NCBI GenBank assembly: GCA_016868835.1
Contig: VGFR01000003.1
Span: forward strand, 1-57,840
Direction of reading: 5' to 3'
Length of the DNA stretch: 57,840 bases
Source: Bacteroidota bacterium
Lineage (GTDB): Bacteria > Bacteroidota > Bacteroidia > Flavobacteriales_D > Sanyastnellaceae
The notes below the pieces were generated by a model. The model saw only the letters and a program-made list of their open reading frames with translations, was not told the DNA's origin and ran no database searches. A program made the translations under genes and the position numbers. Shown here piece by piece: positions 29,975 to 39,343 of the stretch (positions are counted from its first letter, which is position 1; every line of letters starts with the position of its first letter).

Positions 29975-31000
29975 ATGGGTTTATTTGGATTTCTCACGCA
30001 AGAGATTGCCATTGATTTGGGTACGGCAAACACCATTATTATTCAGAACGACAAAGTTGTAGTTGATGAGCCGTCAATTATTGCTCGTGACCGAGTTACC
30101 AGTAAAACCGTGGCGGTTGGGCGATTAGCGCAACAAATGCACGGGAAAACGCATGAAAACATCAAGACCATTCGCCCGCTGAAAGACGGGGTTATTGCTG
30201 ATTTCCACGCCGCTGAGGACATGATAAAGGGAATGATTAAGATGATTAACAAAGGCAGTAAGCTGTTTCAGCCTTCTCTTAGAATGGTAATCTGTATTCC
30301 TTCAGGTATTACAGAAGTTGAGAAACGTGCGGTTAAAGATTCAGCTGAGCATGCTGGGGCGAAAGAGGTTTATTTGATTCATGAACCAATGGCTGCGGCG
30401 ATTGGTATTGGTGTTGATGTGGAAGAGCCCATGGGAAATATGATTATTGATATTGGAGGGGGTACTTCTGAAATTGCGGTCATTGCCTTAGGTGGAATTG
30501 TAACAGACAAAAACATTCGTGTTGCCGGTGATGAATTGACTCAAGACATCGAGGACTATATGCGTAGGCATCACAATATTTTGATTGGTGAGCGCACGGC
30601 GGAGCAAATTAAAATTGAGGTTGGTGCTGCCATTGATGATCTTGAGAATCCACCCGCAGAATACAGTGTTCGTGGTCGAGATCTTGTTACCGGTGTGCCA
30701 AAAGAAATTTTGGTTTCCTACAAGGAAATTGCACATGCATTGAATAAATCAATTTCTAAAATTGAAGAGGCCATCATGAGCTGTTTGGAGAATACTCCGC
30801 CTGAGTTGTCAGCTGACATCTTCAAAACAGGTATTTATCTCGCTGGTGGTGGAGCGTTGTTACGCGGCTTGGATGTGCGTATTAATCGGAAAACAAAACT
30901 GCCAGTTCACGTTGCAGACGATCCCCTTCGTGCAGTCGCTAGAGGTACTGGAATTGCCTTGAAGAACATCAACCGTTTCCAATTCTTGATGCGCGAGTAA
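29975..31000 (+). CDS. mreB: Rod shape-determining protein MreB
   Basis: IAIDLGTANTIIIQNDKVVVDEPSIIA; IDIGGGTSEIAVIALGGIV; YLAGGGALLRGLD. Confidence 0.98.
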   Translation: MGLFGFLTQEIAIDLGTANTIIIQNDKVVVDEPSIIARDRVTSKTVAVGRLAQQMHGKTHENIKTIRPLKDGVIADFHAAEDMIKGMIKMINKGSKLFQPSLRMVICIPSGITEVEKRAVKDSAEHAGAKEVYLIHEPMAAAIGIGVDVEEPMGNMIIDIGGGTSEIAVIALGGIVTDKNIRVAGDELTQDIEDYMRRHHNILIGERTAEQIKIEVGAAIDDLENPPAEYSVRGRDLVTGVPKEILVSYKEIAHALNKSISKIEEAIMSCLENTPPELSADIFKTGIYLAGGGALLRGLDVRINRKTKLPVHVADDPLRAVARGTGIALKNINRFQFLMRE

Positions 31001-31009
31001 TAGGGTCTC

Positions 31010-31855
31010 ATGAGTAATTTACTTGCACTTCTTCAGCGGTATTATGTGTTGTTGATGTTTTTAATTCTGCAAGTATTTGCTTTGGTCACGCTTTTCTCTG
31101 AGAACAACTTTCATCGTAAAGAATTCATTCGACACAGTTCTGATTTTGCGGGCTGGATCTATGAGAAGCGTGATAATTTTACCAGTTACCTAAGACTCTC
31201 TGAAATCAATGATCAACTGGCTTTAGAAAACGCCATGCTTCGCAGCTTACTTCCCGAAAATTACTTACAGCTCGATTCAACCTCACTACAAGAATTAAAT
31301 GTGAAGGGTCAGGTTTTATTTAAGTATACCCCCGCAAAGGTGGTTAACGTTACGGTAAGCCGAAAACGAAATTACATCACTGTGAACAGGGGAATGGCGG
31401 CTGGGATTGAGCCTGAAATGGGGGTTATTGCCAACGGCGCGATTGTAGGAATAGTTAGCAGTGTGAGCAAGCACTACTCGGTCATAATGCCTGTTTTGAA
31501 CACGAAGTTTCAAGGGTCGGTAAAAATGAAAAACAGTGGTGAATTCGGAATTTTGGAATGGTTGGGGGGAGACCCGGAATATGCATATGTAAAGGAAATG
31601 CCTAAGCATGTTTACATTCAAGTTGGAGATAGCGTGGTAACTACAGGGTATTCAAGTCACTTTCCGGAAGGAATTATGGTTGGAAAGGTGGAGACGCTGG
31701 AAGATAAACCCGAAGAAAACTTCCACCGAGTTAAGGTAAAACTTGAAACAGACTACAGAAAGTTAGGTTGGGTGCAACTGGTGAAGAATATTTACAAAGT
31801 TGAACAAGATTCAATCATGCAGCAACAAATTCAAATGGATGGAGGGGAGGAATGA
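31010..31855 (+). CDS. mreC: Rod shape-determining protein MreC
   Basis: Single N-terminal TM; PAKVVNVTVSRKRNYITVNRGMAAGIEPEMGVIANGAIVGIVSSVSKHYSVIMPVLN; operon position. Confidence 0.95.
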   Translation: MSNLLALLQRYYVLLMFLILQVFALVTLFSENNFHRKEFIRHSSDFAGWIYEKRDNFTSYLRLSEINDQLALENAMLRSLLPENYLQLDSTSLQELNVKGQVLFKYTPAKVVNVTVSRKRNYITVNRGMAAGIEPEMGVIANGAIVGIVSSVSKHYSVIMPVLNTKFQGSVKMKNSGEFGILEWLGGDPEYAYVKEMPKHVYIQVGDSVVTTGYSSHFPEGIMVGKVETLEDKPEENFHRVKVKLETDYRKLGWVQLVKNIYKVEQDSIMQQQIQMDGGEE

Positions 31856-32355
31856 TGCGCTACGTGAATATATTCATTTTTGTGCTTATTCAGGCATTAA
31901 TCATCAGCCGAATTCAGTTGTTCGATGGCTTAATTATTCCCCTATTATACATTTTTCCACTTCTGATGTTTCCTTTTGAAACGCCAAGGTGGTTGCTTTT
32001 GTTGGTGGGCTTGAGCACGGGTGTGTTAATGGACCTGTTCACAGGCCCTCCCGGACTCCATACTTCGGCATGTTTAACACTGGCCTTCTTTCAACCGATT
32101 GTCCAAAAGTTATTGTCGCCTCGTGAGGGTTATGACTCATTGCAAAGCCCAACCATTCACAAAATGGGCATATCGTGGTACTTGACGTATGCTGGATTTT
32201 TAACCTTTTTGCATCACGCATGGCTCATCTTCTTAGAATTCTTACGTTGGGATAACTTTCTTTATCAACTGCTTCACATTTTGTTAAGTACTCTTGCAAC
32301 TTTATTGTTGATGATTTTGGCGCAACTCTTAATTTCGCCAAACAAATCCAAGTAA
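31852..32355 (+). CDS. mreD: Rod shape-determining protein MreD
   Basis: Multi-TM 167 aa protein between mreC and mrdA. Confidence 0.85.
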   Translation: MMRYVNIFIFVLIQALIISRIQLFDGLIIPLLYIFPLLMFPFETPRWLLLLVGLSTGVLMDLFTGPPGLHTSACLTLAFFQPIVQKLLSPREGYDSLQSPTIHKMGISWYLTYAGFLTFLHHAWLIFLEFLRWDNFLYQLLHILLSTLATLLLMILAQLLISPNKSK

Positions 32356-32362
32356 CTTTTTA

Positions 32363-34177
32363 GTGAATAACAACAGGCAATACACCTTTTTACTCATTGT
32401 AGCAAGTGTTTGTTTAATTTATATTGTTCGCTTATTTATGTTGCAGGTTGCAACCGATGAATGGAAGAACAAGGGATCTCGACTCACAGAGCGGGAGGTT
32501 GTCATTTATCCATCGAGAGGAAATATTTTAGATCGAAACGGAAAAGTTTTGGTTGAGAATCAAACGGTTTATGACCTCATGGTTTTACCAAAGGAAATGC
32601 AGCCTTTCGATACCAATCACTTTTGTCAAATAATTAACCTTCCCATTGAAGAGTTGCGTGATGCGTTGAAAAAAGCGGTAACGTATCCGAATGTGAAATA
32701 CAAACCCTCTCCGGTGGTAAAGCAAATATTGCCAGCAGAATATGCGGTATTTGCAGAAGAACTGCACAAGTTTCCAGGGTTTTTTGTTCAGGCTAGAACC
32801 CTTCGTATTTATCCTGAAAGCCTTGGTGCTCTTGTATTGGGCGATGTTGGAGAAGTAACAAAAGAAATTTTGGAGAAAAATCCTGATTATCGAAAGGGCG
32901 ACTATATTGGTTTAAATGGTATTGAGAAGGCCTATGAAGCGGAGTTGAGAGGAAAGAGGGGTATTCGTTATGTTTATCGTGACAACCTAGGTGTGGAGCA
33001 TCCGGTTGCTGAGGGAAGATTAGATAGTGCGGCTCATGAAGGCCAAGACCTAATTGCTAGTTTAGATGCCGAATTGCAGAAATACGGCGAGATGCTGATG
33101 CAAAATAAACGCGGGTGTATTGTTGCCATAGAGCCGGCTACTGGAGAAATTCTAGCGTTGGTTTCTGCTCCCACGTTTGACCCGAACTTATTGGTGGGTA
33201 GGGCTAGAGGAAACAATTTTGCGCAACTGGCGTCTGATCCGCTCAAACCGTTGTTCAACAGAGCCACACAAGCGCAGTATAGGCCGGGCTCTATTTTTAA
33301 AATTGCTCAGAGTTTAGCTGCACTCCAGATTGGCGCAATTACGCCACAAACAGTTATTCCATGCAATAGGGCGCTCATTGGCTGTCATGGTGGTCACAGT
33401 GCTGATGATTTGGAAATGGCAATTGTACATTCATGCAACCCCTATTTCCGGGGAGTCATGCAACGTGTTGTAGAGGCGAATCGAGACCCAAACAGTAGAA
33501 ATAATGATGCGGCTATCGGACTCGGAATCTGGCAAGAACAAATCATGAAATTTGGATTTGGAGGAAATATGGGAAGCGATTTACCGAACCTCAAAATTGG
33601 GAAAGTGCCAGGGGCAGATTATTACGATAAACGATACGGTACGGGGGGATGGAATTATGCAACCATTTATTCCATTAGTATTGGTGAGGGAGAGCTTCTA
33701 ATTAACCCTGTTCAGATGTGTAATTTGGCCTGTATTGTTGCAAACCGGGGTTATTATTACCCGCCTCACACCGTGAAGAAAATTGGAAGAGAGGGCACAG
33801 CACGTCAAGAGTACCATGAAAAAATTGATGTAGGAGTAAACAGATCTTATTTTGAAACAGTGGTAAACGCCATGGAAAAGGTTGTTGGTCCGGGTGGAAC
33901 CGCCAACAGCGCGAAGCTTTCAGATATTGTTATTTGTGGTAAAACAGGAACGGTTCAAAATGAACCGAAAGAAGACCACAGTGTATTTGTTTGCTTTGCA
34001 CCCAAGGATAATCCAAAAATTGCTCTGGCGGTTTACGTTGAATATGCAGGCTTTGGAGGAACGTGGGCAGCCCCAATTGCCAGTTTAATGGTTGAAAAGT
34101 ATTTGAAGGGCACAATTACAAACCTTGAAAAAGAAAAGCAAATTCGCGAAGCACGCATTTTGAATTATGTCAATTAA
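32363..34177 (+). CDS. mrdA: Penicillin-binding protein 2 (GTG start)
   Basis: RPGSIFKIAQ (SxxK), HSCNPYF (SxN), CGKTGTVQN (KTG); operon position. Confidence 0.96.
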   Translation: MNNNRQYTFLLIVASVCLIYIVRLFMLQVATDEWKNKGSRLTEREVVIYPSRGNILDRNGKVLVENQTVYDLMVLPKEMQPFDTNHFCQIINLPIEELRDALKKAVTYPNVKYKPSPVVKQILPAEYAVFAEELHKFPGFFVQARTLRIYPESLGALVLGDVGEVTKEILEKNPDYRKGDYIGLNGIEKAYEAELRGKRGIRYVYRDNLGVEHPVAEGRLDSAAHEGQDLIASLDAELQKYGEMLMQNKRGCIVAIEPATGEILALVSAPTFDPNLLVGRARGNNFAQLASDPLKPLFNRATQAQYRPGSIFKIAQSLAALQIGAITPQTVIPCNRALIGCHGGHSADDLEMAIVHSCNPYFRGVMQRVVEANRDPNSRNNDAAIGLGIWQEQIMKFGFGGNMGSDLPNLKIGKVPGADYYDKRYGTGGWNYATIYSISIGEGELLINPVQMCNLACIVANRGYYYPPHTVKKIGREGTARQEYHEKIDVGVNRSYFETVVNAMEKVVGPGGTANSAKLSDIVICGKTGTVQNEPKEDHSVFVCFAPKDNPKIALAVYVEYAGFGGTWAAPIASLMVEKYLKGTITNLEKEKQIREARILNYVN

Positions 34178-35489
34178 TACTACCGCCAAGTTGAATATAG
34201 ATTGGGTTCTTGTAACCCTATATGCGCTGCTTGTCATATTGGGTTGGTTTTCGATTTATAGCGCAGCGTATAATCCGGAATTTCCTTCACCACTTACATT
34301 TTCCGAGGAATATGGAAAACAGGCCGTATGGATTGGCGTCTGTTTAATGCTCATCATTGTTATTCTCTACCTCGATGCCGAAGTATTCAACAAGTTTGCA
34401 ATTTTTATTTATGCGTTTTTCGTCTTGCTGCTGGCGCTTGTTTTGGTGGTTGGAAAGGAGGTGAATGGAGCGAAGGCTTGGTTTGGAATTGGCGATTTCG
34501 GAATTCAACCTTCTGAGTTTTCTAAAATTGGTGTGGGGCTTTTCCTTGCTCGGTACATCTCAATTAACTCTTCGCAATTTAAAAGTTTGCGCATTCGTGC
34601 CTATGCGCTCGCTGTTGTTGGTTTTCCTGCAGGACTCATTTTACTTCAACCCGACGTTGGTTCAGTTCTCACATTTCTAGCGTTTATTCTTGTTATGTAT
34701 CGTGAAGGCCTATCAGGAAATGTTCTCATATTTGGATTCGCGAGTGTCTTCGTTGGTACGTACAGTATAGTTGTAGGATCTGGAACAACGAACTACCCAT
34801 ATTTTGGTTACCAAAGCTCAGTTTGGACTTTCATCCTTGTGTTATTTGTGATAGGCGTTTTGGCGCTTTTCGCAGTAAAACAATTTGTTGTCCCGCGTTC
34901 TCGAAGAATGATCAACACCGTTGTGGTGGCTTCAACTATTCTTGCTTGTGCCATGGCTTATTCTATCAATTATGTGGTAGACCATGTATTAGAACCACAC
35001 CACAAAGAGCGTATCTACGTGATGCTCTCCTTACCCGTTGAGCGTGAAGACGCAACATATAATTCCGAAATGGCAAAAATTACCGTAGGTTCAGGTGGGT
35101 TCGTTGGCAAGGGTTTTCACGAAGGCCCCATGACACAGAACAACTATGTACCCGAACAGTGGACAGACTTTATCTTTAGCGCCGTTGCGGAAGAATGGGG
35201 ATTCATAGGAAGCACCGTGGTTATCTTGTTGTTTTTTGCACTTATTTTTCGGTTGGTAACCGTTGCGGAGCGGCAGCGGTCACAATTCTCTCGCATTTAC
35301 GGATATTGTGTTGCCGCCATTTTATTCATGCACTTATTGATTAATGTAGGTATGGTGCTCGGGCTGGCTCCAATTATTGGAATTCCCCTGCCTTTCTTTA
35401 GTTATGGCGGTTCCTCATTGATGGCCTTTACGATCTTACTTTTCATTATGATTCGTTTAGATGCCGAAAGACTTTCTATTTTCAGATAG
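34167..35489 (+). CDS. rodA: Rod shape-determining protein RodA
   Basis: SEDS family: GIQPSEFSKIGVGLFLARY, LQPDVGSVLTF, GIPLPFFSYGGSSLMAF. Confidence 0.96.
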   Translation: MSINTTAKLNIDWVLVTLYALLVILGWFSIYSAAYNPEFPSPLTFSEEYGKQAVWIGVCLMLIIVILYLDAEVFNKFAIFIYAFFVLLLALVLVVGKEVNGAKAWFGIGDFGIQPSEFSKIGVGLFLARYISINSSQFKSLRIRAYALAVVGFPAGLILLQPDVGSVLTFLAFILVMYREGLSGNVLIFGFASVFVGTYSIVVGSGTTNYPYFGYQSSVWTFILVLFVIGVLALFAVKQFVVPRSRRMINTVVVASTILACAMAYSINYVVDHVLEPHHKERIYVMLSLPVEREDATYNSEMAKITVGSGGFVGKGFHEGPMTQNNYVPEQWTDFIFSAVAEEWGFIGSTVVILLFFALIFRLVTVAERQRSQFSRIYGYCVAAILFMHLLINVGMVLGLAPIIGIPLPFFSYGGSSLMAFTILLFIMIRLDAERLSIFR

Positions 35490-35612
35490 AGAGGAAACAT
35501 TTTTTTGATTTTTCTTTTGGCTAACACAAGAGTGTTTGAAAGACCGCGAAAGGGACTCAATTTCAACAAGTAACCTTTTTACTTTTCAAGCGTAGAAAAA
35601 CAATCCTTCCTT

Positions 35613-38600
35613 ATGAAGAACTTACTAGCTTTTGTTTTTGTTTTAATTACGAGTTCGGTTTTTGCCACTTCTGATCTGTTTTTTATTGAGAACAAGGGCG
35701 ATATACGCAATGAAAAAGGCGGATTAGAATCACCTTCTTTTTATTTGAGCTCTGCCGACTTTGATTTATTTGTGTATGCAAATCAAATAAGTTATCAATT
35801 TAAAAGAGCCGATGACAAAGGGTTTGTTGTTGAAAAAGTGAGTGTACAACTCGAAGGCGCGAATGTCTGTTCAAGTGTTGAAAGTGAAAAACCATGTGCA
35901 CCAGTTTGGAGAATGGGTTTGAAAAGAAACACCTCGAAATCTTTACTTATCCGTGATGTTTACCCTGGTGTAGACTGGAGAATATTTATCCACGAATCGG
36001 GAGTGAAATATGAGTTTTTAGCGATCGATAAAGCGGCGGCCTCTCAAATTCAAATGAATGTTTTAGGTGCGAAAGGGGTTTCTTTGTTGGATCAGAAGTT
36101 ACTTATTCGTGGTGAAATGGGTGATGTTATTGATGATCGCCCCATTTATTTTTTTAACGGGAAGAGCATGAATGGCTCTTTCATTCTCGAGGGCAATAAA
36201 GTCAAGTTTGACCTAAATCAAGTCAATACAGAGGGGCCAGTAGTTATTGATCCAACAATCATTTGGACCTCCTATTATGGCGGTAGTGGACTGGATGATT
36301 CTAAAGGAATTTATACTGATGCTTTTGGAAATTATTATGTGACAGGAACAACCGCAAGCACTTCATTAATTTCTTTCAATGGCGCTCAGGGACTGATAAA
36401 CGGAGGCACAGACTTCTATGTAGTTAAATTCAATTCTTCCAATCAGCGTGTGTGGTCGAGTTATTTTGGTGGATCAGGTGATGAAGTTGCAACAGACATT
36501 GTTGTTGATGCTTTTGGTGGCGTTTTCGTTTCAGGAAGTACAACAAGTTTAACGGGTGTGGCATTAAATAGCCAACAAGTTGTATACGGCGGAGGCCCGA
36601 AAGATGGATTGATTGTGAAATTTAATGAGGGTGGACAAATTGAATGGTCTTCATATTACGGAGGCAATGGTGATGATAAAATAACCTCCATGTCTCTTGG
36701 TTTTCAAGGTGAGATTGTATTTCTAGGTGAAACAAGCTCAACGAATTTGCTTACTCTAGATCCAATTCAACCCACATTTGGGGGCGGTGCTAGTGATGTA
36801 TTTGTTGGTATGATTGACATGACAGGCTTCCTGCTTCGCAATACATATTGGGGTTCAACTGGGGCAGAGATTGCAGGAAAAATAGCAGCAACAACAGATT
36901 ATAACTATTATTTCTGTGGATCAACCAATTCAGCCTCAGGAATTGCGCAGGCAGGCCCACAGACAACCTATGGTGGTGGAACGTATGATGGATTTTTAGT
37001 GAAGCTTGATGGTAGTGGTTTTTTACAGTGGTCTACGTATTTGGGTGGAACATCTGAAGACCACGCGTATGGCGTACAGGCGTCAACCAGCCAAGTTGTT
37101 TTAGTGGGAAAAACGGCTTCGGTAAACGGTATATCTTCGGCAGGCGCGTTTCAGTTATTTAATGGAGGTGGAAGTTTTGACGGTTATGTAGCTTCATATG
37201 ATCAGAATGGAACAATTAACTGGAAATCGTACTACGGTGGTACAGGAAATGACGGTTTGAACGCAGTTCAAATAGATGATGCCGGAACCGCTTTCGTTCT
37301 TGGATCCTCTTCGTCTTCAAACTTAGGAGATAACGGATTTCAAAATACAAACGCCGGCCTTACTGACTTGGTCATAGCGGGATTTACGGAGTCGGGAAAC
37401 CGCATTTGGAGCAGTTATTTGGGAGGAAGTGCGAACGAGAACGCATTCGACCTACACAAGGACCAACAGCAGTATTTTTATTTTGCGGGCTCTTCTGAAT
37501 CTACCGGAATTGCCAACGGAGGGTATACACCAACTAATAATGGCGGTGGCGAAGCCTTTTTTGGAAAAATTGAAAATTGTGATTATCCATACCTTACCGT
37601 TCATGTGGTAGAGGGTGACACTATTTTATGCGAAGGTCAGAACGCTATACTTTGTGCTGGTGGCGCAGACCATTTCCTTTGGTCTACCGGAGATACTACT
37701 TCAACAATAAGTGTGGAAACAGCAGGCTTGGTTTATTTATTAGGAAGTACATCAGAAGGGTGCGCTACCCGCTCAGATGACTTTAACTTCCTAGTATTAC
37801 CAGCACCAAGCATCTCAATATCTGCAGATGGCCCAGTTGAGTTTTGCGGAAATGAGGTTGTAACCTTAACTGCAACGGGCGGGCTAGCTTATACCTGGAG
37901 TAATGATGAATTAAGTGAATCAATAGTGGTGAATGAGGAGGGTACATATTCTGTTGTGGGAGTAGGTGAAAACGGATGTGAAGGAACAAGTAATGCAATA
38001 AGCATTGTTGTAAACGAAGTTCCAGATGTAGTAATGGCAATACCTTCAGACAGCCTTTGCATTTCATCTGACCCCATGGGTATTGTTGGCTTGCCTCTGG
38101 GTGGAACATTTATTGGCGATGGTGTAGTAGGATCAACCATAGACCCACTTCTAGCTGGGGGTGGGGCGCATACTGTTTATTACACCTATACAGACGCGAA
38201 TGGGTGTTCCAATAACTCGGCAATTTTCGACTTTTTTGTGCTGTTCGAACCAACGGCGTTATTCATAGATACCGACACCGTTTATCCGGGAGACGCTGCG
38301 GTAACGCTAACGGGATTACCTGCAGGCGGATACTATACTGGTCTCGGAGTCAGTGGCAACCAGTTCTATCCAAACCTGGCTCCGTTGGGGTGGAATGCAA
38401 TTACATACAATTATGTAGATGATAATGGATGTACCAATAGAGATACTCAATACATCTATGTGTGTTGTGTTGGTATCAACGAAGAAGAGGCGGCTACATT
38501 CCAGATGTATCCAAATCCGTCTAACGGAACCGTTACTTTTTCGTTTGGATTAGAGGTGCCAACCCAGTATGAGGTATTTGACTTAACAGGAAGAATGGTA

Positions 38601-38726
38601 GAGTCTGATCAGTTTGGAAGCGGTCAAACATCAATTAACTTGGGCCATTTAGCTAATGGTAGATATATTTTAAAGTTTCGTGGAGAAGAGAATTGGCAGC
38701 CCGCGCAATTGGTGATTGAAAAATAA
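35613..38726 (+). CDS. Secreted SBBP/beta-propeller repeat protein with T9SS type A sorting domain
   Basis: Signal peptide; N-terminal FIENKGD module; seven W(S/T)SY(Y/F/L)GG repeats; C-terminal FQMYPNPSNGTVTF...GRYILKFRGEENWQPAQLVIEK. Confidence 0.9.
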   Translation: MKNLLAFVFVLITSSVFATSDLFFIENKGDIRNEKGGLESPSFYLSSADFDLFVYANQISYQFKRADDKGFVVEKVSVQLEGANVCSSVESEKPCAPVWRMGLKRNTSKSLLIRDVYPGVDWRIFIHESGVKYEFLAIDKAAASQIQMNVLGAKGVSLLDQKLLIRGEMGDVIDDRPIYFFNGKSMNGSFILEGNKVKFDLNQVNTEGPVVIDPTIIWTSYYGGSGLDDSKGIYTDAFGNYYVTGTTASTSLISFNGAQGLINGGTDFYVVKFNSSNQRVWSSYFGGSGDEVATDIVVDAFGGVFVSGSTTSLTGVALNSQQVVYGGGPKDGLIVKFNEGGQIEWSSYYGGNGDDKITSMSLGFQGEIVFLGETSSTNLLTLDPIQPTFGGGASDVFVGMIDMTGFLLRNTYWGSTGAEIAGKIAATTDYNYYFCGSTNSASGIAQAGPQTTYGGGTYDGFLVKLDGSGFLQWSTYLGGTSEDHAYGVQASTSQVVLVGKTASVNGISSAGAFQLFNGGGSFDGYVASYDQNGTINWKSYYGGTGNDGLNAVQIDDAGTAFVLGSSSSSNLGDNGFQNTNAGLTDLVIAGFTESGNRIWSSYLGGSANENAFDLHKDQQQYFYFAGSSESTGIANGGYTPTNNGGGEAFFGKIENCDYPYLTVHVVEGDTILCEGQNAILCAGGADHFLWSTGDTTSTISVETAGLVYLLGSTSEGCATRSDDFNFLVLPAPSISISADGPVEFCGNEVVTLTATGGLAYTWSNDELSESIVVNEEGTYSVVGVGENGCEGTSNAISIVVNEVPDVVMAIPSDSLCISSDPMGIVGLPLGGTFIGDGVVGSTIDPLLAGGGAHTVYYTYTDANGCSNNSAIFDFFVLFEPTALFIDTDTVYPGDAAVTLTGLPAGGYYTGLGVSGNQFYPNLAPLGWNAITYNYVDDNGCTNRDTQYIYVCCVGINEEEAATFQMYPNPSNGTVTFSFGLEVPTQYEVFDLTGRMVESDQFGSGQTSINLGHLANGRYILKFRGEENWQPAQLVIEK

Positions 38727-38789
38727 TTTTAAAAAATTGTAACCTTTTTTCGAGAGGTGGGGTATACGTCTACATAACCTCTTAGAAAA

Positions 38790-39269
38790 ATGAAAACTCT
38801 CACAAACACTCTCGCAACTCTCGCAATCGCTTTCACTTTAGTTTCTTGTGAAAAAGAATTTTACATGCCTTCTGCAGCGCCAACGGCTGAAGAGACAGAG
38901 TTGACTAACCAACAAGACATGCCCACTCCAGTGGTTGGTGAAGATGTGGCTGAATTGAAGTCATTGTGGGTAAAGCCAACGGGTACTTATGAAAATGTTC
39001 AAGGTGTTCGTGTAGAAATTAAAAACGCCGCGGGTGAGATTGTTTTCAACGGCATAGACGTAATCTCCCAAGAAGATGCAATGTTTCAGTGGGATTTAAA
39101 TCTAGATTTTCAGGCTGAGACTTACACGTTCACTGTAAAAACCGCTAGTGGTAACTTAATTAGCACATCTGAAGTAGATTTCGCTGAAGCGTTTACACAA
39201 GATGAATTCATTGCGAATGCACAAGATGTAACATACTACCTTCAAATGAATTGGAAAAAAGCAGAATAA
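38790..39269 (+). CDS. Putative lipoprotein of unknown function
   Basis: Lipobox-like FTLVSCEKE; 159 aa; no recognisable domain. Confidence 0.75.
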   Translation: MKTLTNTLATLAIAFTLVSCEKEFYMPSAAPTAEETELTNQQDMPTPVVGEDVAELKSLWVKPTGTYENVQGVRVEIKNAAGEIVFNGIDVISQEDAMFQWDLNLDFQAETYTFTVKTASGNLISTSEVDFAEAFTQDEFIANAQDVTYYLQMNWKKAE

Positions 39270-39272
39270 GAG

Positions 39273-39296
39273 ATACGCCTTCGGGCGTATTTTTTT
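39273..39296 (+). terminator. Rho-independent terminator
   Basis: ATACGCC-TTCG-GGCGTAT followed by TTTTTT. Confidence 0.92.
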
Positions 39297-39343
39297 GCTT
39301 GATAGACTCAAAAATGTATTTTGTGAACTAAATTTGGCATCTC

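Noticed and set aside
37783-38140. Minus-strand His/Leu-rich ORFs in the SBBP protein gene
   Set aside because: Antisense to the coherent T9SS protein; no start context or motif
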